A stretch of 64,000 nt of DNA from Sphingobacterium sp. FBM7-1. Its GTDB lineage: Bacteria; Bacteroidota; Bacteroidia; Sphingobacteriales; Sphingobacteriaceae. The stretch covers positions 1 to 64,000 of the forward strand of contig NZ_JAJEWJ010000002.1 in the NCBI RefSeq assembly GCF_020687765.1, read 5' to 3'. The notes beneath the pieces were generated by a model. It did not search any database, had not been told where the DNA came from, and saw nothing but the letters and a program-made list of their open reading frames with translations. Positions 33,611-42,625 of this stretch are shown one piece after another. The first letter of the stretch is position 1, and each line of letters starts with the position of its first letter. A program made the translations under genes and the position numbers.

Positions 33611-33635
33611 GAGAAATTATCTAGAAAATAATCTT

Positions 33636-33643
33636 TACTTTTG
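33636..33643 (+). promoter_or_regulatory. -7 box of ispH
   Basis: TACTTTTG fits TAnnTTTG. Only 4 nt separate its last base from the ATG at 33648, which suggests a near-leaderless transcript. Confidence 0.55.
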
Positions 33644-33647
33644 TACT

Positions 33648-34496
33648 ATGGCTAAAGATCTTCAAGTAACGATTGATAAGGACTCCGGCTTCTGTTTTGG
33701 TGTGGTGTATGCCATTGATATGGCGGAAGAAATTCTGGAAGAGGACGGATATTTGTATTGTTTGGGGGATATCGTGCATAATGACGAAGAGGTGGCTCGC
33801 TTAAAGGCGAAAGGTCTGCGTATTATCGGTCATGAAGATTTAGCGCGTTTAGAAAACGAAAAAGTGTTGATCCGCGCGCACGGAGAGGCTCCTGAAACCT
33901 ACCGTACGGCGCTGGAAAATAATATTACCTTGATTGATGCTTCCTGTCCGGTAGTACTCAAACTACAGAACAGGATCAAGACCTCTTATGATGGACAGGA
34001 AAAAATCTTGATTTTCGGTAAACATGGGCACGCGGAGGTGATCGGGCTGCAGGGGCAGACGAATAATGAAGCAATTGTGTTTCAGGATATCGCGGAGCTG
34101 GATGGGGTGGAGCTTCCGCAGTCTTTTACCTTGTACAGCCAAACGACAAAGAGTGTTGATAAGTTTTATGAAATCAAGCAGGAGCTGCTGCAGCGGGGGT
34201 ATGAGGTGAAAGCCAATGATACGATCTGCCGGCAGGTTTCTAACCGCTACGAGGATCTAGGTGAGTTTGCGCGCCAATACGACAAAATCGTGTTTGTATC
34301 GGGCAAAAAATCTTCTAACGGGAAGGTGCTTTATGATGTGTGTAAGCAGGCAAATCCCGAGAGCTATTTTATTTCCGATCCGGCCGAATTGGACGCGTCG
34401 CTTTTTGAAGCGGGAGATCGGGTAGGGATCTGTGGGGCTACGTCTACCCCGATGTGGCTGATGAAAAAGGTAAAGCAGGATTTGGAGCAGCTTTAG
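33648..34496 (+). CDS. ispH: 4-hydroxy-3-methylbut-2-enyl diphosphate reductase IspH
   Basis: A 282-residue iron-sulfur enzyme of the MEP isoprenoid pathway. The start MAKDLQVTID at 33648 fits the family, and three cluster-binding Cys are present: C16 (SGFCFGV), C100 (DASCPVV) and C194 (DTICRQVSNR). The substrate-binding RAHGE, GKHGHAEV and CGATSTPMWL segments are intact. An upstream in-frame ATG at 33573 lies in the hairpin region and was rejected. Its -7 box abuts the ATG. Confidence 0.93.
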   Translation: MAKDLQVTIDKDSGFCFGVVYAIDMAEEILEEDGYLYCLGDIVHNDEEVARLKAKGLRIIGHEDLARLENEKVLIRAHGEAPETYRTALENNITLIDASCPVVLKLQNRIKTSYDGQEKILIFGKHGHAEVIGLQGQTNNEAIVFQDIAELDGVELPQSFTLYSQTTKSVDKFYEIKQELLQRGYEVKANDTICRQVSNRYEDLGEFARQYDKIVFVSGKKSSNGKVLYDVCKQANPESYFISDPAELDASLFEAGDRVGICGATSTPMWLMKKVKQDLEQL

Positions 34497-34555
34497 GCTC
34501 AGTCATGTTATTCTCATATTATCGGTGCTTTCCGAACTTCCCTGTATTTTATGGT

Positions 34556-34563
34556 TATTTTTG
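34556..34563 (+). promoter_or_regulatory. -7 box of hemH
   Basis: TATTTTTG fits TAnnTTTG, with 5 nt between its last base and the ATG at 34569. It supports the downstream start over the ATG at 34551. Confidence 0.5.
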
Positions 34564-34568
34564 TCGCA

Positions 34569-35594
34569 ATGAGGAAGAGCGCTACAAAAGGAATTCTTTT
34601 GGTGCAATTAGGCACACCGGATAACCCGACTACTGCTGACGTACGCAGGTATTTGACAGAGTTTTTAATGGACCCTCGGGTCATGGATATTCCTTACCTG
34701 GGGCGTACGCTGTTGGTAAAAGGGGCTATTGTCCCGAAGCGGGCACCGCGTTCGGCAGCTACTTATAGAACGATATGGGACGAGAAAACGGGTTCGCCAC
34801 TAATGTATTATAGTGAGTTGCAACGGGATTTGTTACAACAGGAACTCGGAGAGGATTACCACGTGGAGCTGGCGATGCGCTATCAAAACCCATCGATTGC
34901 TTCGGCACTCCAGAAAATGGAAGGTATGATGCTGGAGTCAATCCGTGTGATTCCGCTTTTCCCACAATATGCTTCGGCAACTTCAGGTTCGGTCATCGAT
35001 AAGGTCATGGAAATTATGCGTCATTGGCAGTACTTTCCAGCGGTTTCTTTTGTGAGTAGTTATTGTGATGATGAGGAAATGTGTGAGACTTTTGCGGAGC
35101 ACGCGAAGCAACATCCTATTGAAGATTATGACCATGTATTGTTCAGTTACCACGGCTTGCCGGTAAGGCAGCTTGGGAAGGTGGATCCGTCCGGCGAATT
35201 GCAATGTCCAGATGCGGGCTGTGAATCGTGTAAGGTGACTAAAAATTCTTTCTGTTATCTATCACAGTGTTATGCGACGTCGCGTACGATCGCTGAAAAA
35301 ATGGGCCTAACGCGTGATCAATATGCCGTTTGTTTTCAGTCCCGCCTAGGGAAAACTCCGTGGATACAGCCGTATACATCGGATACTTTGCACGAGATGG
35401 CGCAGCGTGGTTTCAAGAAGCTGTTGGTCTTGAGTCCTGCTTTCGTGGCGGACTGTATAGAGACGCTTGATGAAATCCAGGTGGAGTATGCGGACGAGTT
35501 CAAAGCGTTGGGAGGGGAAAAGGTTACGATGGTGGAAAGTTTGAACGATGATCCAAAATGGATTAATGTGCTGAAGCGATTGGCACAAGGATAA
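34569..35594 (+). CDS. hemH: ferrochelatase HemH
   Basis: A 341-residue ferrochelatase starting MRKSATKGIL; an ATG six codons earlier overlaps the -7 box. LVQLGTP opens the fold, SYHGLPVR carries the catalytic His (H195), and ADCIETLDEI carries the acidic metal-path residue. Several Cys (LQCPDAGCESC) resemble those that bind an iron-sulfur cluster in some bacterial ferrochelatases, but cluster binding is not certain. It inserts iron into porphyrin. A phosphoesterase gene follows after 9 bp. Confidence 0.93.
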   Translation: MRKSATKGILLVQLGTPDNPTTADVRRYLTEFLMDPRVMDIPYLGRTLLVKGAIVPKRAPRSAATYRTIWDEKTGSPLMYYSELQRDLLQQELGEDYHVELAMRYQNPSIASALQKMEGMMLESIRVIPLFPQYASATSGSVIDKVMEIMRHWQYFPAVSFVSSYCDDEEMCETFAEHAKQHPIEDYDHVLFSYHGLPVRQLGKVDPSGELQCPDAGCESCKVTKNSFCYLSQCYATSRTIAEKMGLTRDQYAVCFQSRLGKTPWIQPYTSDTLHEMAQRGFKKLLVLSPAFVADCIETLDEIQVEYADEFKALGGEKVTMVESLNDDPKWINVLKRLAQG

Positions 35595-35603
35595 AAAGAG
35601 GTT

Positions 35604-36878
35604 ATGTTAATATTTAACGCTATATTATTAATTGTTTTCGACTTTTACATTTTCTTTGCTTTACGGGCAACGAAAATTAAGGTGGCGAAAACAAAGTGGT
35701 TTGCTTTTGTGTGGTGGGGTTATGCGATTTCCCTTTTGCTTGGGCTGTATATCTCGGCAAAATTTAATATTCCGCTGGCTTATCGATCGGTGATTTTGGT
35801 GGCCTTTTTTATGACGGCAGTCAGTAAGTTTATCTTTATCATTATTTTGCTGCTGGATGATATCCGTCGGGGTGGAATCTGGATAGCAAAGCTTTTTTCG
35901 CCACGAAAAAGTAAGAGTTTGGCCGGACGTGTGGAGGAGCTTTCGGAGCCTTTACCCGAAGAACCGGTGCATGGTATTTCTCGTTCGGAATTTTTAACAA
36001 AATCGGGTATATTGGTTGCTTCTCTCCCTATTTTTCCCTTGTCTTGGGGGATGATCTCGGGCGGATACGATTATAAAATCATTCGGCAAAAATTATATTT
36101 ACCCAACTTGCCGGCTTCTTTTCATGGTATGCGCATTGCGCAGCTATCGGACGTGCATTCGGGGTCTTTCTACAACAAAAAGGCCGTACTCGGCGGTATA
36201 GAAATGCTGATGGGAGAAAAGCCGGATGCAGTGTTCTTTACGGGTGATTTGGTGAATAATGTGGCGTCGGAAATGCGCGACTACCAGGATATTTTCGCGA
36301 AGTTGAAAGCAGACTTGGGGGTGTATTCGGTATTGGGTAATCACGATTATGGCGATTACTACTTTGGTCGGGAAGATTCGGCCGCGAAGCGCAAAAACTT
36401 GCAAGATTTGAAGGAAACGCATCGGGTGATGGGATGGGATTTGTTGTTGGATGAGCACCGCGATATCGTGGTGAATAACGAGCAGATTGCGATTGTGGGG
36501 GTGGAAAACTGGGGCACGGGCCGTTTCCCGAAAAAAGGCGATTTGACGAAAGCGTTGTCGGGTACGGAAGAGTCGCCGGTTAAGTTATTGCTGTCGCATG
36601 ACCCTTCGCATTGGCGTGCGCAGGTATTGGATACGGATGTGGATGTGATGTTTGCGGGGCATACGCACGGGATGCAATTTGGTGTGCGCGGTGAGCACTT
36701 CCAATGGAGTCCGGCGAAATATGTTTACAAAGAGTGGGCGGGTCTTTACGAAGAGCAGCAGCAGCAACTTTATGTGAATGTGGGTTTTGGGTTTTTAGGT
36801 TACCCGGGACGGGTAGGCATGTTGCCGGAGATCACCGTTTTTGAACTGATTAAGGGCGAAAAGCCAATTCTTTCCTAA
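35604..36878 (+). CDS. membrane-anchored metallophosphoesterase
   Basis: A 424-residue protein. Three or four N-terminal spans (about 1-20, 35-52, 62-84) precede a Tat-like segment SRSEFLTKSG (126-135) and another hydrophobic stretch, then a calcineurin-like phosphoesterase domain (about 175-415): QLSDVHSG (D183, H185), FFTGDLVNN, LGNHDYGD, LSHDPSH and FAGHTHG. This matches the YaeI/YkuE type, which cleaves phospholipid head groups. It probably shares a transcript with hemH (9 bp gap). The substrate is unknown. Confidence 0.88.
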   Translation: MLIFNAILLIVFDFYIFFALRATKIKVAKTKWFAFVWWGYAISLLLGLYISAKFNIPLAYRSVILVAFFMTAVSKFIFIIILLLDDIRRGGIWIAKLFSPRKSKSLAGRVEELSEPLPEEPVHGISRSEFLTKSGILVASLPIFPLSWGMISGGYDYKIIRQKLYLPNLPASFHGMRIAQLSDVHSGSFYNKKAVLGGIEMLMGEKPDAVFFTGDLVNNVASEMRDYQDIFAKLKADLGVYSVLGNHDYGDYYFGREDSAAKRKNLQDLKETHRVMGWDLLLDEHRDIVVNNEQIAIVGVENWGTGRFPKKGDLTKALSGTEESPVKLLLSHDPSHWRAQVLDTDVDVMFAGHTHGMQFGVRGEHFQWSPAKYVYKEWAGLYEEQQQQLYVNVGFGFLGYPGRVGMLPEITVFELIKGEKPILS

Positions 36879-37034
36879 TCTTTCTTTTTTTTTTGGGGCA
36901 GCTGTCAGTATGGTTAAGGTGCTGGCATTCAATTTGTCTGCTTCCGATAAAGTGTATTATGGACACTTTTTGTTTCCTTCCTTTTTTGTTTTTGCTAAAA
37001 AAACGTGATATTTATAAAAATATAACCTTAAACC

Positions 37035-38072
37035 ATGTTGGATTTTGCAGAACAACCGCACAAACGTAAAAATCTTTTAACGGGAGAATATATCCTGGTT
37101 TCGCCCCATCGTAGTAAGCGCCCGTGGCAGGGACAAGTGGAGGATCTGGCACCGGACAACCGGCCCGAGTATGATCCGAAATGCTACTTGTGTCCTGGAA
37201 ATTCGCGTGCCGATGGTACGCAGAATCCGCCGTATAAGGACAGCTTTGTGTTTGTCAATGATTTTTCGGCCTTATTGGAAGATACGCCGACCGGACAGTT
37301 CAACGAGGAGAATCTCCTTGTCGCTGAATCGGAAAGAGGGATATGTAAAGTGATATCCTTTTCGCCGCGTCACGATTTGACGCTACCGGAGATGGAGGTG
37401 GATGCAATAAAAGCGGTCGTAGACCTTTGGCAGCAGGAATTTGAAACGTTGGCGGCAAACGAGTGGATAAAATATATTCAGATATTTGAGAATAAGGGTA
37501 GTATCATGGGATGCAGTAACCCGCATCCGCATGGACAGATCTGGGCAGAAAGTTCGCTACCGGTAGAGATCGAAAAAGAGAGCGCGCAGCAAAAAACGTA
37601 TTTTGAGCAGCATGGGCGTACCTTGTTGCAAGATTACGTCGCGCTGGAATTGAAAAAGAACGAGCGTATCATCGTCGATAATGCTCATTTCGTGGCGCTT
37701 GTCCCTTTTTGGGCGGCGTGGCCCTATGAGACCATGATCGTGAGTAAACGTCCGGTATCGACTATACAGGGATTTACGGAAGAAGAAAAGGCTGATCTCG
37801 CCCGTACTTTGAAGGAGTTAACTACACGTTACGATAATATTTTCAAGACTTCTTTCCCTTATTCAGCCGGGATGCATCAGGCACCGGTCAATACAGGGGA
37901 GCATCCGGAGTGGCATTGGCACATGCATTTTTATCCGCCTTTGTTGCGGTCGGCCACGGTCAAGAAATTTATGGTGGGCTATGAAATGCTGGCTACACCA
38001 CAACGGGATATTACGCCGGAGCAGGCGGCGAATACATTAAAACAACAATCTACGATTCATTACAAAGGATAA
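37035..38072 (+). CDS. galT: galactose-1-phosphate uridylyltransferase GalT
   Basis: A 345-residue Leloir-pathway enzyme. GCSNPHPHGQIWAESS holds the catalytic HPH, CYLCPGN the zinc Cys pair, and HWHMHFYPP the second His cluster. It exchanges UMP between UDP-glucose and galactose-1-phosphate. galK follows after 6 bp. The genes may serve galactose released by the glycan locus that begins right after them. Confidence 0.95.
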   Translation: MLDFAEQPHKRKNLLTGEYILVSPHRSKRPWQGQVEDLAPDNRPEYDPKCYLCPGNSRADGTQNPPYKDSFVFVNDFSALLEDTPTGQFNEENLLVAESERGICKVISFSPRHDLTLPEMEVDAIKAVVDLWQQEFETLAANEWIKYIQIFENKGSIMGCSNPHPHGQIWAESSLPVEIEKESAQQKTYFEQHGRTLLQDYVALELKKNERIIVDNAHFVALVPFWAAWPYETMIVSKRPVSTIQGFTEEEKADLARTLKELTTRYDNIFKTSFPYSAGMHQAPVNTGEHPEWHWHMHFYPPLLRSATVKKFMVGYEMLATPQRDITPEQAANTLKQQSTIHYKG

Positions 38073-38078
38073 TACACC

Positions 38079-39233
38079 ATGATTTTTAAAGAGCAGATAG
38101 CAGAAAGATATTCAAGCGTTTTTGGAGATGCGCCTACGCACATCGTCCGATCGCCGGGAAGGATTAATATCATCGGTGAGCATACGGACTATAATGAGGG
38201 TTTTGTGTTGCCTACGGCAATTGATAAGGCTATTTATGTAGGGGTTGGAAAGCGAAACGATGCGGTTATCCGTTTGTATGCGGAGGATTTCGAAGAATAC
38301 TTTGAAGTGGCTTTGGCGGATATTCGTCCCGTCGATAAGGGCTGGCCGAACTACGTACTCGGCGTGGTAAATCAATTGGTACTGCGGGGTGAAGCCGTGG
38401 GCGGATTTGATATGTATATTGATGGGGATGTGCCTTTAGGGGCTGGACTGTCCTCTTCGGCTGCCTTGGAATGTGCTGCAGGTTTTGCGCTGAACGTCCT
38501 GTTTGACTTGGAAATAGACCGGGTGGATATTGCGAAAATTGGACAGTTGGCGGAGCATACTTATGCGGGTGTGAAATGTGGAATCATGGATCAGTTTGCC
38601 TCGGTGATGAGCAAGGCGGGCCATGTGGTGAAATTGGATTGCCGGGATCTCTCTTTCTCGTATAAGCCTTTGGAATTAGGGGATTATGCGATTTTATTAT
38701 TGAATACGAATGTGAAGCATTCTTTGGCTTCTACGGCTTATAATGATCGGCGGGCGTCCTGCGAAGAGGGGGTGCGTTTGGTTCAGCAGCATTTTCCGGA
38801 GGTAAATAGTTTACGGGATGTGACGCTGGACATGCTGGAGGCGCATGTTAAGCCGGTAGATCTGGATATGTATACGAAGTGTCGTTTTGTGGTGGAGGAG
38901 AATGAACGGCTGAACCGGGCGTGTGATGCGCTCGAGCAGGGGGATTTAGACCGCTTGGGCGAGCAGTTATTTCGGGCACACGAGGGCTTGAGTAAGGAAT
39001 ATGAAGTGAGTTGTCCGGAGTTGGACTTTTTGGTAGACTATGTGAAGGCATTCCCGGAGGTGATCGGTGCGCGGATGATGGGGGGTGGTTTTGGGGGCTG
39101 TACCATTAACTTGGTAAAGAACTCTTTTCAAGATCTGCTTGTGGAACGCCTGACGCCGATATACAAGGAGCGGTTTAATCTTGACTTGACCGCGATTAAG
39201 GTGGTTCCTTCGAACGGAACGGAGTTGTTGTAG
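38079..39233 (+). CDS. galK: galactokinase GalK
   Basis: A 384-residue GHMP-family kinase: SPGRINIIGEHTDYNEGFVLP (galactokinase signature, about 26-45), LGAGLSSSAALE (ATP loop) and MMGGGFGGCTI near the C-terminus. It phosphorylates galactose for GalT. It ends 41 bp before the convergent sensor-kinase gene. Confidence 0.95.
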   Translation: MIFKEQIAERYSSVFGDAPTHIVRSPGRINIIGEHTDYNEGFVLPTAIDKAIYVGVGKRNDAVIRLYAEDFEEYFEVALADIRPVDKGWPNYVLGVVNQLVLRGEAVGGFDMYIDGDVPLGAGLSSSAALECAAGFALNVLFDLEIDRVDIAKIGQLAEHTYAGVKCGIMDQFASVMSKAGHVVKLDCRDLSFSYKPLELGDYAILLLNTNVKHSLASTAYNDRRASCEEGVRLVQQHFPEVNSLRDVTLDMLEAHVKPVDLDMYTKCRFVVEENERLNRACDALEQGDLDRLGEQLFRAHEGLSKEYEVSCPELDFLVDYVKAFPEVIGARMMGGGFGGCTINLVKNSFQDLLVERLTPIYKERFNLDLTAIKVVPSNGTELL

Positions 39234-39240
39234 GGGATAG

Positions 39241-39252
39241 ATATGATCATAT
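39241..39252. repeat. 12-bp perfect palindrome between convergent genes
   Basis: ATATGATCATAT is its own reverse complement and lies in the 41-bp gap between galK and the kinase gene. It is too short to call a terminator with confidence. Confidence 0.4.
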
Positions 39253-39274
39253 AAAAGTATGATATATGTTGTTT

Positions 39275-42200
39275 CTATTGATTCAATAGGGGCAATGTTA
39301 ACTTAAAAATATTGGCATTTCCCTCTACAGACACCTGGAGAGAGCCTCCGTGTAGTTCAGCTAATGATTTAGCAAGCGATAATCCAAGGCCTGTACCTTC
39401 TGCTTTGCCAATATGTGCTTTTGCCCGATAGAACGGTTTGAAAACATTTTCCATTTCTTCTTTTGGAATAAGATCTCCGTCATTCTTAAAGGTAATCGTT
39501 AACTGCTGCGGGGTCGCAATTTCGGTTGTTATATGGATGTATTGATGCGTGTATTTGATGGCATTACTAAGGAGGTTATTGATAATTTTGGAAACGGTGT
39601 CTTTATCCAGCGTTAACGGTTCGGGGGCGTTTAATTGCCAAGATATCTTGATCTTTTTGTAATGGATAAGCGTATTATTGTCCTGGATGATTTCTCTTAG
39701 GAGTTGGTTAATATGTACCGGTATAAAGTATAATTTAAAACCGTCTGATTCTATTTTCCGAAAATCGAGCAATTGATTCGTCATCATGACTAGTTTATTG
39801 GTGTTTCTTTCTATGGTATGGAGCCATTTCGACAATGGAGATTGTTCGTCCACTTTCGACATAATTTTCTCGAGGGGAGCCTTTATCAGTGTTAGTGGTG
39901 TTTTTATGTCATGTGCTATATCGGTAAAGAAGTCTATCTTGGCCTTGTATAATGCTCTTTCGCGATGGATTTTAAGTGCTTCTAGACGCTTTCTGTTTTT
40001 TTCTTTGATACGTTGATCATAGATCCAGATGATATAACTAATGATAGATAGCAGGAGCAATCCATAGAGGGTGTAGGCGAGTGGAGACAGCCAAATAGGG
40101 GGGTGAATGGTAATCGGTAGTCTTTTTTCAAAAGAAATAGGCGTGCCGTCGATTTCTGTCAGTTGTATGCGAAGCGTATATTTTCCGGCAGGTACCTGTG
40201 TAAAATAAGCCGTATTACTATTTTTAAGCGTAACCCACTGTTTATCGTATCCTTCCAGTTTATAACGGTATACTTTTGACTGAGGCGAGAGAAATGTCAT
40301 AGCGGCGAACTCAATACTGAACGTCGATTCATCATGTTCTAACTGAAGCGCGTGTGTATAGGCAATGGCTGTATCTAAAATAGCGTTTGGTGTAGAAGCC
40401 AATACTTCTTTATGTTGTACCTCGAGGCGGGTGAGATAAATTGGAATACGTTGTGAGCGCGTATGTCTGTTGACTAAAGCAGGATTAAACCGTATCATTC
40501 CGCCTAATGCACCAAAATAGATGAATTTATTGTGATCTTGTAACACGGCATTATAATTGAATTGTAGCCCGATTATTCCGCGTTCTTTATTGTAGACCTG
40601 TATACTTCCGGTGTGTATATGATAACTGACAAGGCCGTGCGAGGTTGATATCCACAGCGTATTAAAAGCATCTTCCGTAAAGGTAAGGATTTGGTTGCTG
40701 GGGAGACCATCTGCAGTGGTGATCCGCATAAAATCTTCTTGGTTGTCGTTCAGAACAGCAATTCCGTTTTCAGTTGCCGCCCATATCTTTCCCTTAGTTG
40801 TTTCATAAATACGGTTGACTCGATCACTGTTCAGGGAGCGCGGATGTTGCATATTGTGGGTGTACCATTTTGTTTGGTCACTTGTGGGATCATATTTAAG
40901 TAAGCCATCTCGCCATGTTCCTAGCCAGATATTTCCCTGCGTATCCTCAAAAATAGTCGTGTAGAAAATATAATTAGGGACTTTTCGAAACAAGGTAAAT
41001 GTTTCACTTTCGGGATTAAAAATATAGAGCCCCCGTCTTGTAGCGAGATAAATTGTGCCTGTTCTTGTCTTATAAATATGATATATGAAATTATTTCCCA
41101 GCGCCTCCTGTGTATTATGGCTATCGTAATGTCCTATGATTTTTCGTCGACGGGTATCAAATAAATCGAGCCCCTTATCAAATGTCCCGATCAATAACGT
41201 ATCGCCTATCAACAATAAACCATGGATATTGTCATGCGACAGTCCATCAGACGTTCCATAATGTTCGAATGTTCCCATATCAGGATTCCAGCAGCTGAGA
41301 CCTTTGTCTTCCGTACCGATCCAAATATTTCCCTGCTGGTCTTCTACCATTTCACGCGCAGCATAGCCTAAAATCGACGGCTTTTTGCTTCTGGGAAATA
41401 TTTTTTCAAATAAATCGAGCTGTGGGTGATAATAATTTATACCACCGAAATAGGTGCCAGCCCATAATCCTCCCTCGTGGTCCTGGCATAATGTATATAC
41501 AGCGTTGTCCGAAAGACTCCAGGGGTTGTCATGCTCATAATGTAGCTTTTTGGTGTGGCGCGTTTTTGTATTGTATATAAATATACCGGACTCCGTGGCT
41601 ACCCAGTATTCGTCGTTTAAATGGAGGATATCGCGAACAAAAAGAGTAGTACTTTCTGAACTTGTCTCAAGAATACGTTCGACAGATAGATCCCGTGGTG
41701 AAATCCGTAATAGTCCATTGTTTCTAGTCCCAGCCAAAATATACCCATCGTGGTCGGTATAGAGCTTTTCCACCCAGATATCTTTTGTGTCGATGGCTTT
41801 GTTTAGGTTGATCGATTGTTGACTTTGGACACAGGTCAATATACCCCGGTGGGTGGCGTACCATACGTTACCCCGTGCATCTAAGGTGAGCGCAGAAACA
41901 AAAAAGTCTTTTGGTTTGGTTACCTGTCGTAGTTGGTCGGAGGAAGGGATGTAATGATGTAAAGTGAGATTGGCGACAAACCATATTTCTTGATTTTTGT
42001 CTGCTTGTATAGTGAGGACTTCACCTTTTATATCTTCTCGAAAGGCGCTAAATTGTTCTTTTTCTTTATCAAAAATATAAATTCCTTGATCTGTACCTAC
42101 CCAAATAGTGTGGTCTTTGTAGACCAGAAGGTGCCGGATAAAGTTACTTCCTAAACCATTGCTGGCTGCCGGATCGCTTTGATAAATTTTGAATTGATTG

Positions 42201-42397
42201 CCATCAAACCTGTTTAATCCGTTTTTGCTTCCAAACCACAAAAACCTGTCCCCATCCTGTACGGCACATAAAATAGAATTGTTAGACAATCCTTGATCTA
42301 CTTTATAATGATTGAAGTAATACTTCTGACTATACACACCAAAGAACTGTAATAGACTGATCAGGAGTATAACGATATGTTTTTGGATAGCAGACAT
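39275..42397 (-). CDS. Reg_prop sensor histidine kinase (split hybrid two-component system)
   Basis: A 1040-residue membrane kinase. A signal peptide (cleaved near GVYSQ) leads into about fourteen Reg_prop beta-propeller repeats (for example LWFGSKNGLNRFD, IWVGTDQGIYIFD, IWAATENGIAVLN), then a Y_Y_Y domain (about 690-755), one membrane span (about 768-790), a HisKA domain with H829 in AHDIKTPLTLI, and an HATPase with NNLLSNAIKY and GTGLGLSLAKSL. The chain stops right after the ATPase domain; the REC and AraC parts of a normal hybrid system are missing. They are encoded separately at 44806-45612, beyond two opposite-strand GH43 genes. It should sense oligosaccharides in the periplasm. Confidence 0.92.
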   Translation of the reverse strand: MSAIQKHIVILLISLLQFFGVYSQKYYFNHYKVDQGLSNNSILCAVQDGDRFLWFGSKNGLNRFDGNQFKIYQSDPAASNGLGSNFIRHLLVYKDHTIWVGTDQGIYIFDKEKEQFSAFREDIKGEVLTIQADKNQEIWFVANLTLHHYIPSSDQLRQVTKPKDFFVSALTLDARGNVWYATHRGILTCVQSQQSINLNKAIDTKDIWVEKLYTDHDGYILAGTRNNGLLRISPRDLSVERILETSSESTTLFVRDILHLNDEYWVATESGIFIYNTKTRHTKKLHYEHDNPWSLSDNAVYTLCQDHEGGLWAGTYFGGINYYHPQLDLFEKIFPRSKKPSILGYAAREMVEDQQGNIWIGTEDKGLSCWNPDMGTFEHYGTSDGLSHDNIHGLLLIGDTLLIGTFDKGLDLFDTRRRKIIGHYDSHNTQEALGNNFIYHIYKTRTGTIYLATRRGLYIFNPESETFTLFRKVPNYIFYTTIFEDTQGNIWLGTWRDGLLKYDPTSDQTKWYTHNMQHPRSLNSDRVNRIYETTKGKIWAATENGIAVLNDNQEDFMRITTADGLPSNQILTFTEDAFNTLWISTSHGLVSYHIHTGSIQVYNKERGIIGLQFNYNAVLQDHNKFIYFGALGGMIRFNPALVNRHTRSQRIPIYLTRLEVQHKEVLASTPNAILDTAIAYTHALQLEHDESTFSIEFAAMTFLSPQSKVYRYKLEGYDKQWVTLKNSNTAYFTQVPAGKYTLRIQLTEIDGTPISFEKRLPITIHPPIWLSPLAYTLYGLLLLSIISYIIWIYDQRIKEKNRKRLEALKIHRERALYKAKIDFFTDIAHDIKTPLTLIKAPLEKIMSKVDEQSPLSKWLHTIERNTNKLVMMTNQLLDFRKIESDGFKLYFIPVHINQLLREIIQDNNTLIHYKKIKISWQLNAPEPLTLDKDTVSKIINNLLSNAIKYTHQYIHITTEIATPQQLTITFKNDGDLIPKEEMENVFKPFYRAKAHIGKAEGTGLGLSLAKSLAELHGGSLQVSVEGNANIFKLTLPLLNQ

Positions 42398-42503
42398 GGG
42401 TTGGCTTATTCAGTTGTTTTCGATTTTCTATGAAGATGCACACAATTTATCCCTTCAAAAATAGCGGAATTAGGAGTACTATATAAATAAAAAAAACCGA
42501 TGA

Positions 42504-42535
42504 GACAATTTAGGTATTTATTGACACAAAATGTA
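42504..42535 (+). promoter_or_regulatory. glycan-locus regulator site, copy C
   Basis: GACAATTT...TTGACACAAAATG: a CAATT and a CAAAA word start 21 bp apart (42506, 42527), aligned with the sites at 45712 and 45902. The second half holds TTG-ACA-CAA. It is 90 bp upstream of the GH43 ATG, a position suited to activation. Confidence 0.5.
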
Positions 42536-42611
42536 AATAATGTTTGGAGATGTTTCAAGATTTTTGGTCAGTGTATTATTTAAAACGATACGATTAAATA
42601 TAACGATACTA

Positions 42612-42624
42612 TTTTGATACAAAA
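42612..42624 (+). promoter_or_regulatory. TTTTG-ATA-CAAAA palindrome at the GH43 start
   Basis: A perfect 5-3-5 inverted repeat that ends one base before the ATG at 42626, identical to that at 45727-45739. Its position inside the leader is odd for an activator site. Confidence 0.45.
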
Positions 42625-42625
42625 G

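Larger units (their letters stand above)
33101..33647. repeat. palindrome-rich extragenic island
   Basis: About 550 bp without a credible gene between the typA terminator and ispH. It is packed with repeats: a hairpin at 33120-33142, an inverted pair at 33165/33208, another at 33220/33402, two 92-bp direct copies (33268 and 33419), nested palindromes at 33493-33533 and a hairpin at 33585-33610. The only open frame (61 codons at 33256) runs through the repeats and looks accidental. This is consistent with decayed REP- or MITE-like elements. The 3' end also carries the ispH promoter. Confidence 0.7.
42398..42625. promoter_or_regulatory. control region between the sensor kinase and GH43 genes
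   Basis: An AT-rich 228-bp gap between divergent genes. It contains a copy of the glycan-locus motif (42504-42535), three GATAC words (42587, 42605, 42616) and a perfect TTTTG-ATA-CAAAA palindrome touching the GH43 start. Confidence 0.6.

Noticed and set aside
37008-37023. ATATTT/AAATAT inverted repeat before galT as a GalR-type operator
   Set aside because: Six-bp AT-only arms are expected by chance in this AT-rich leader.
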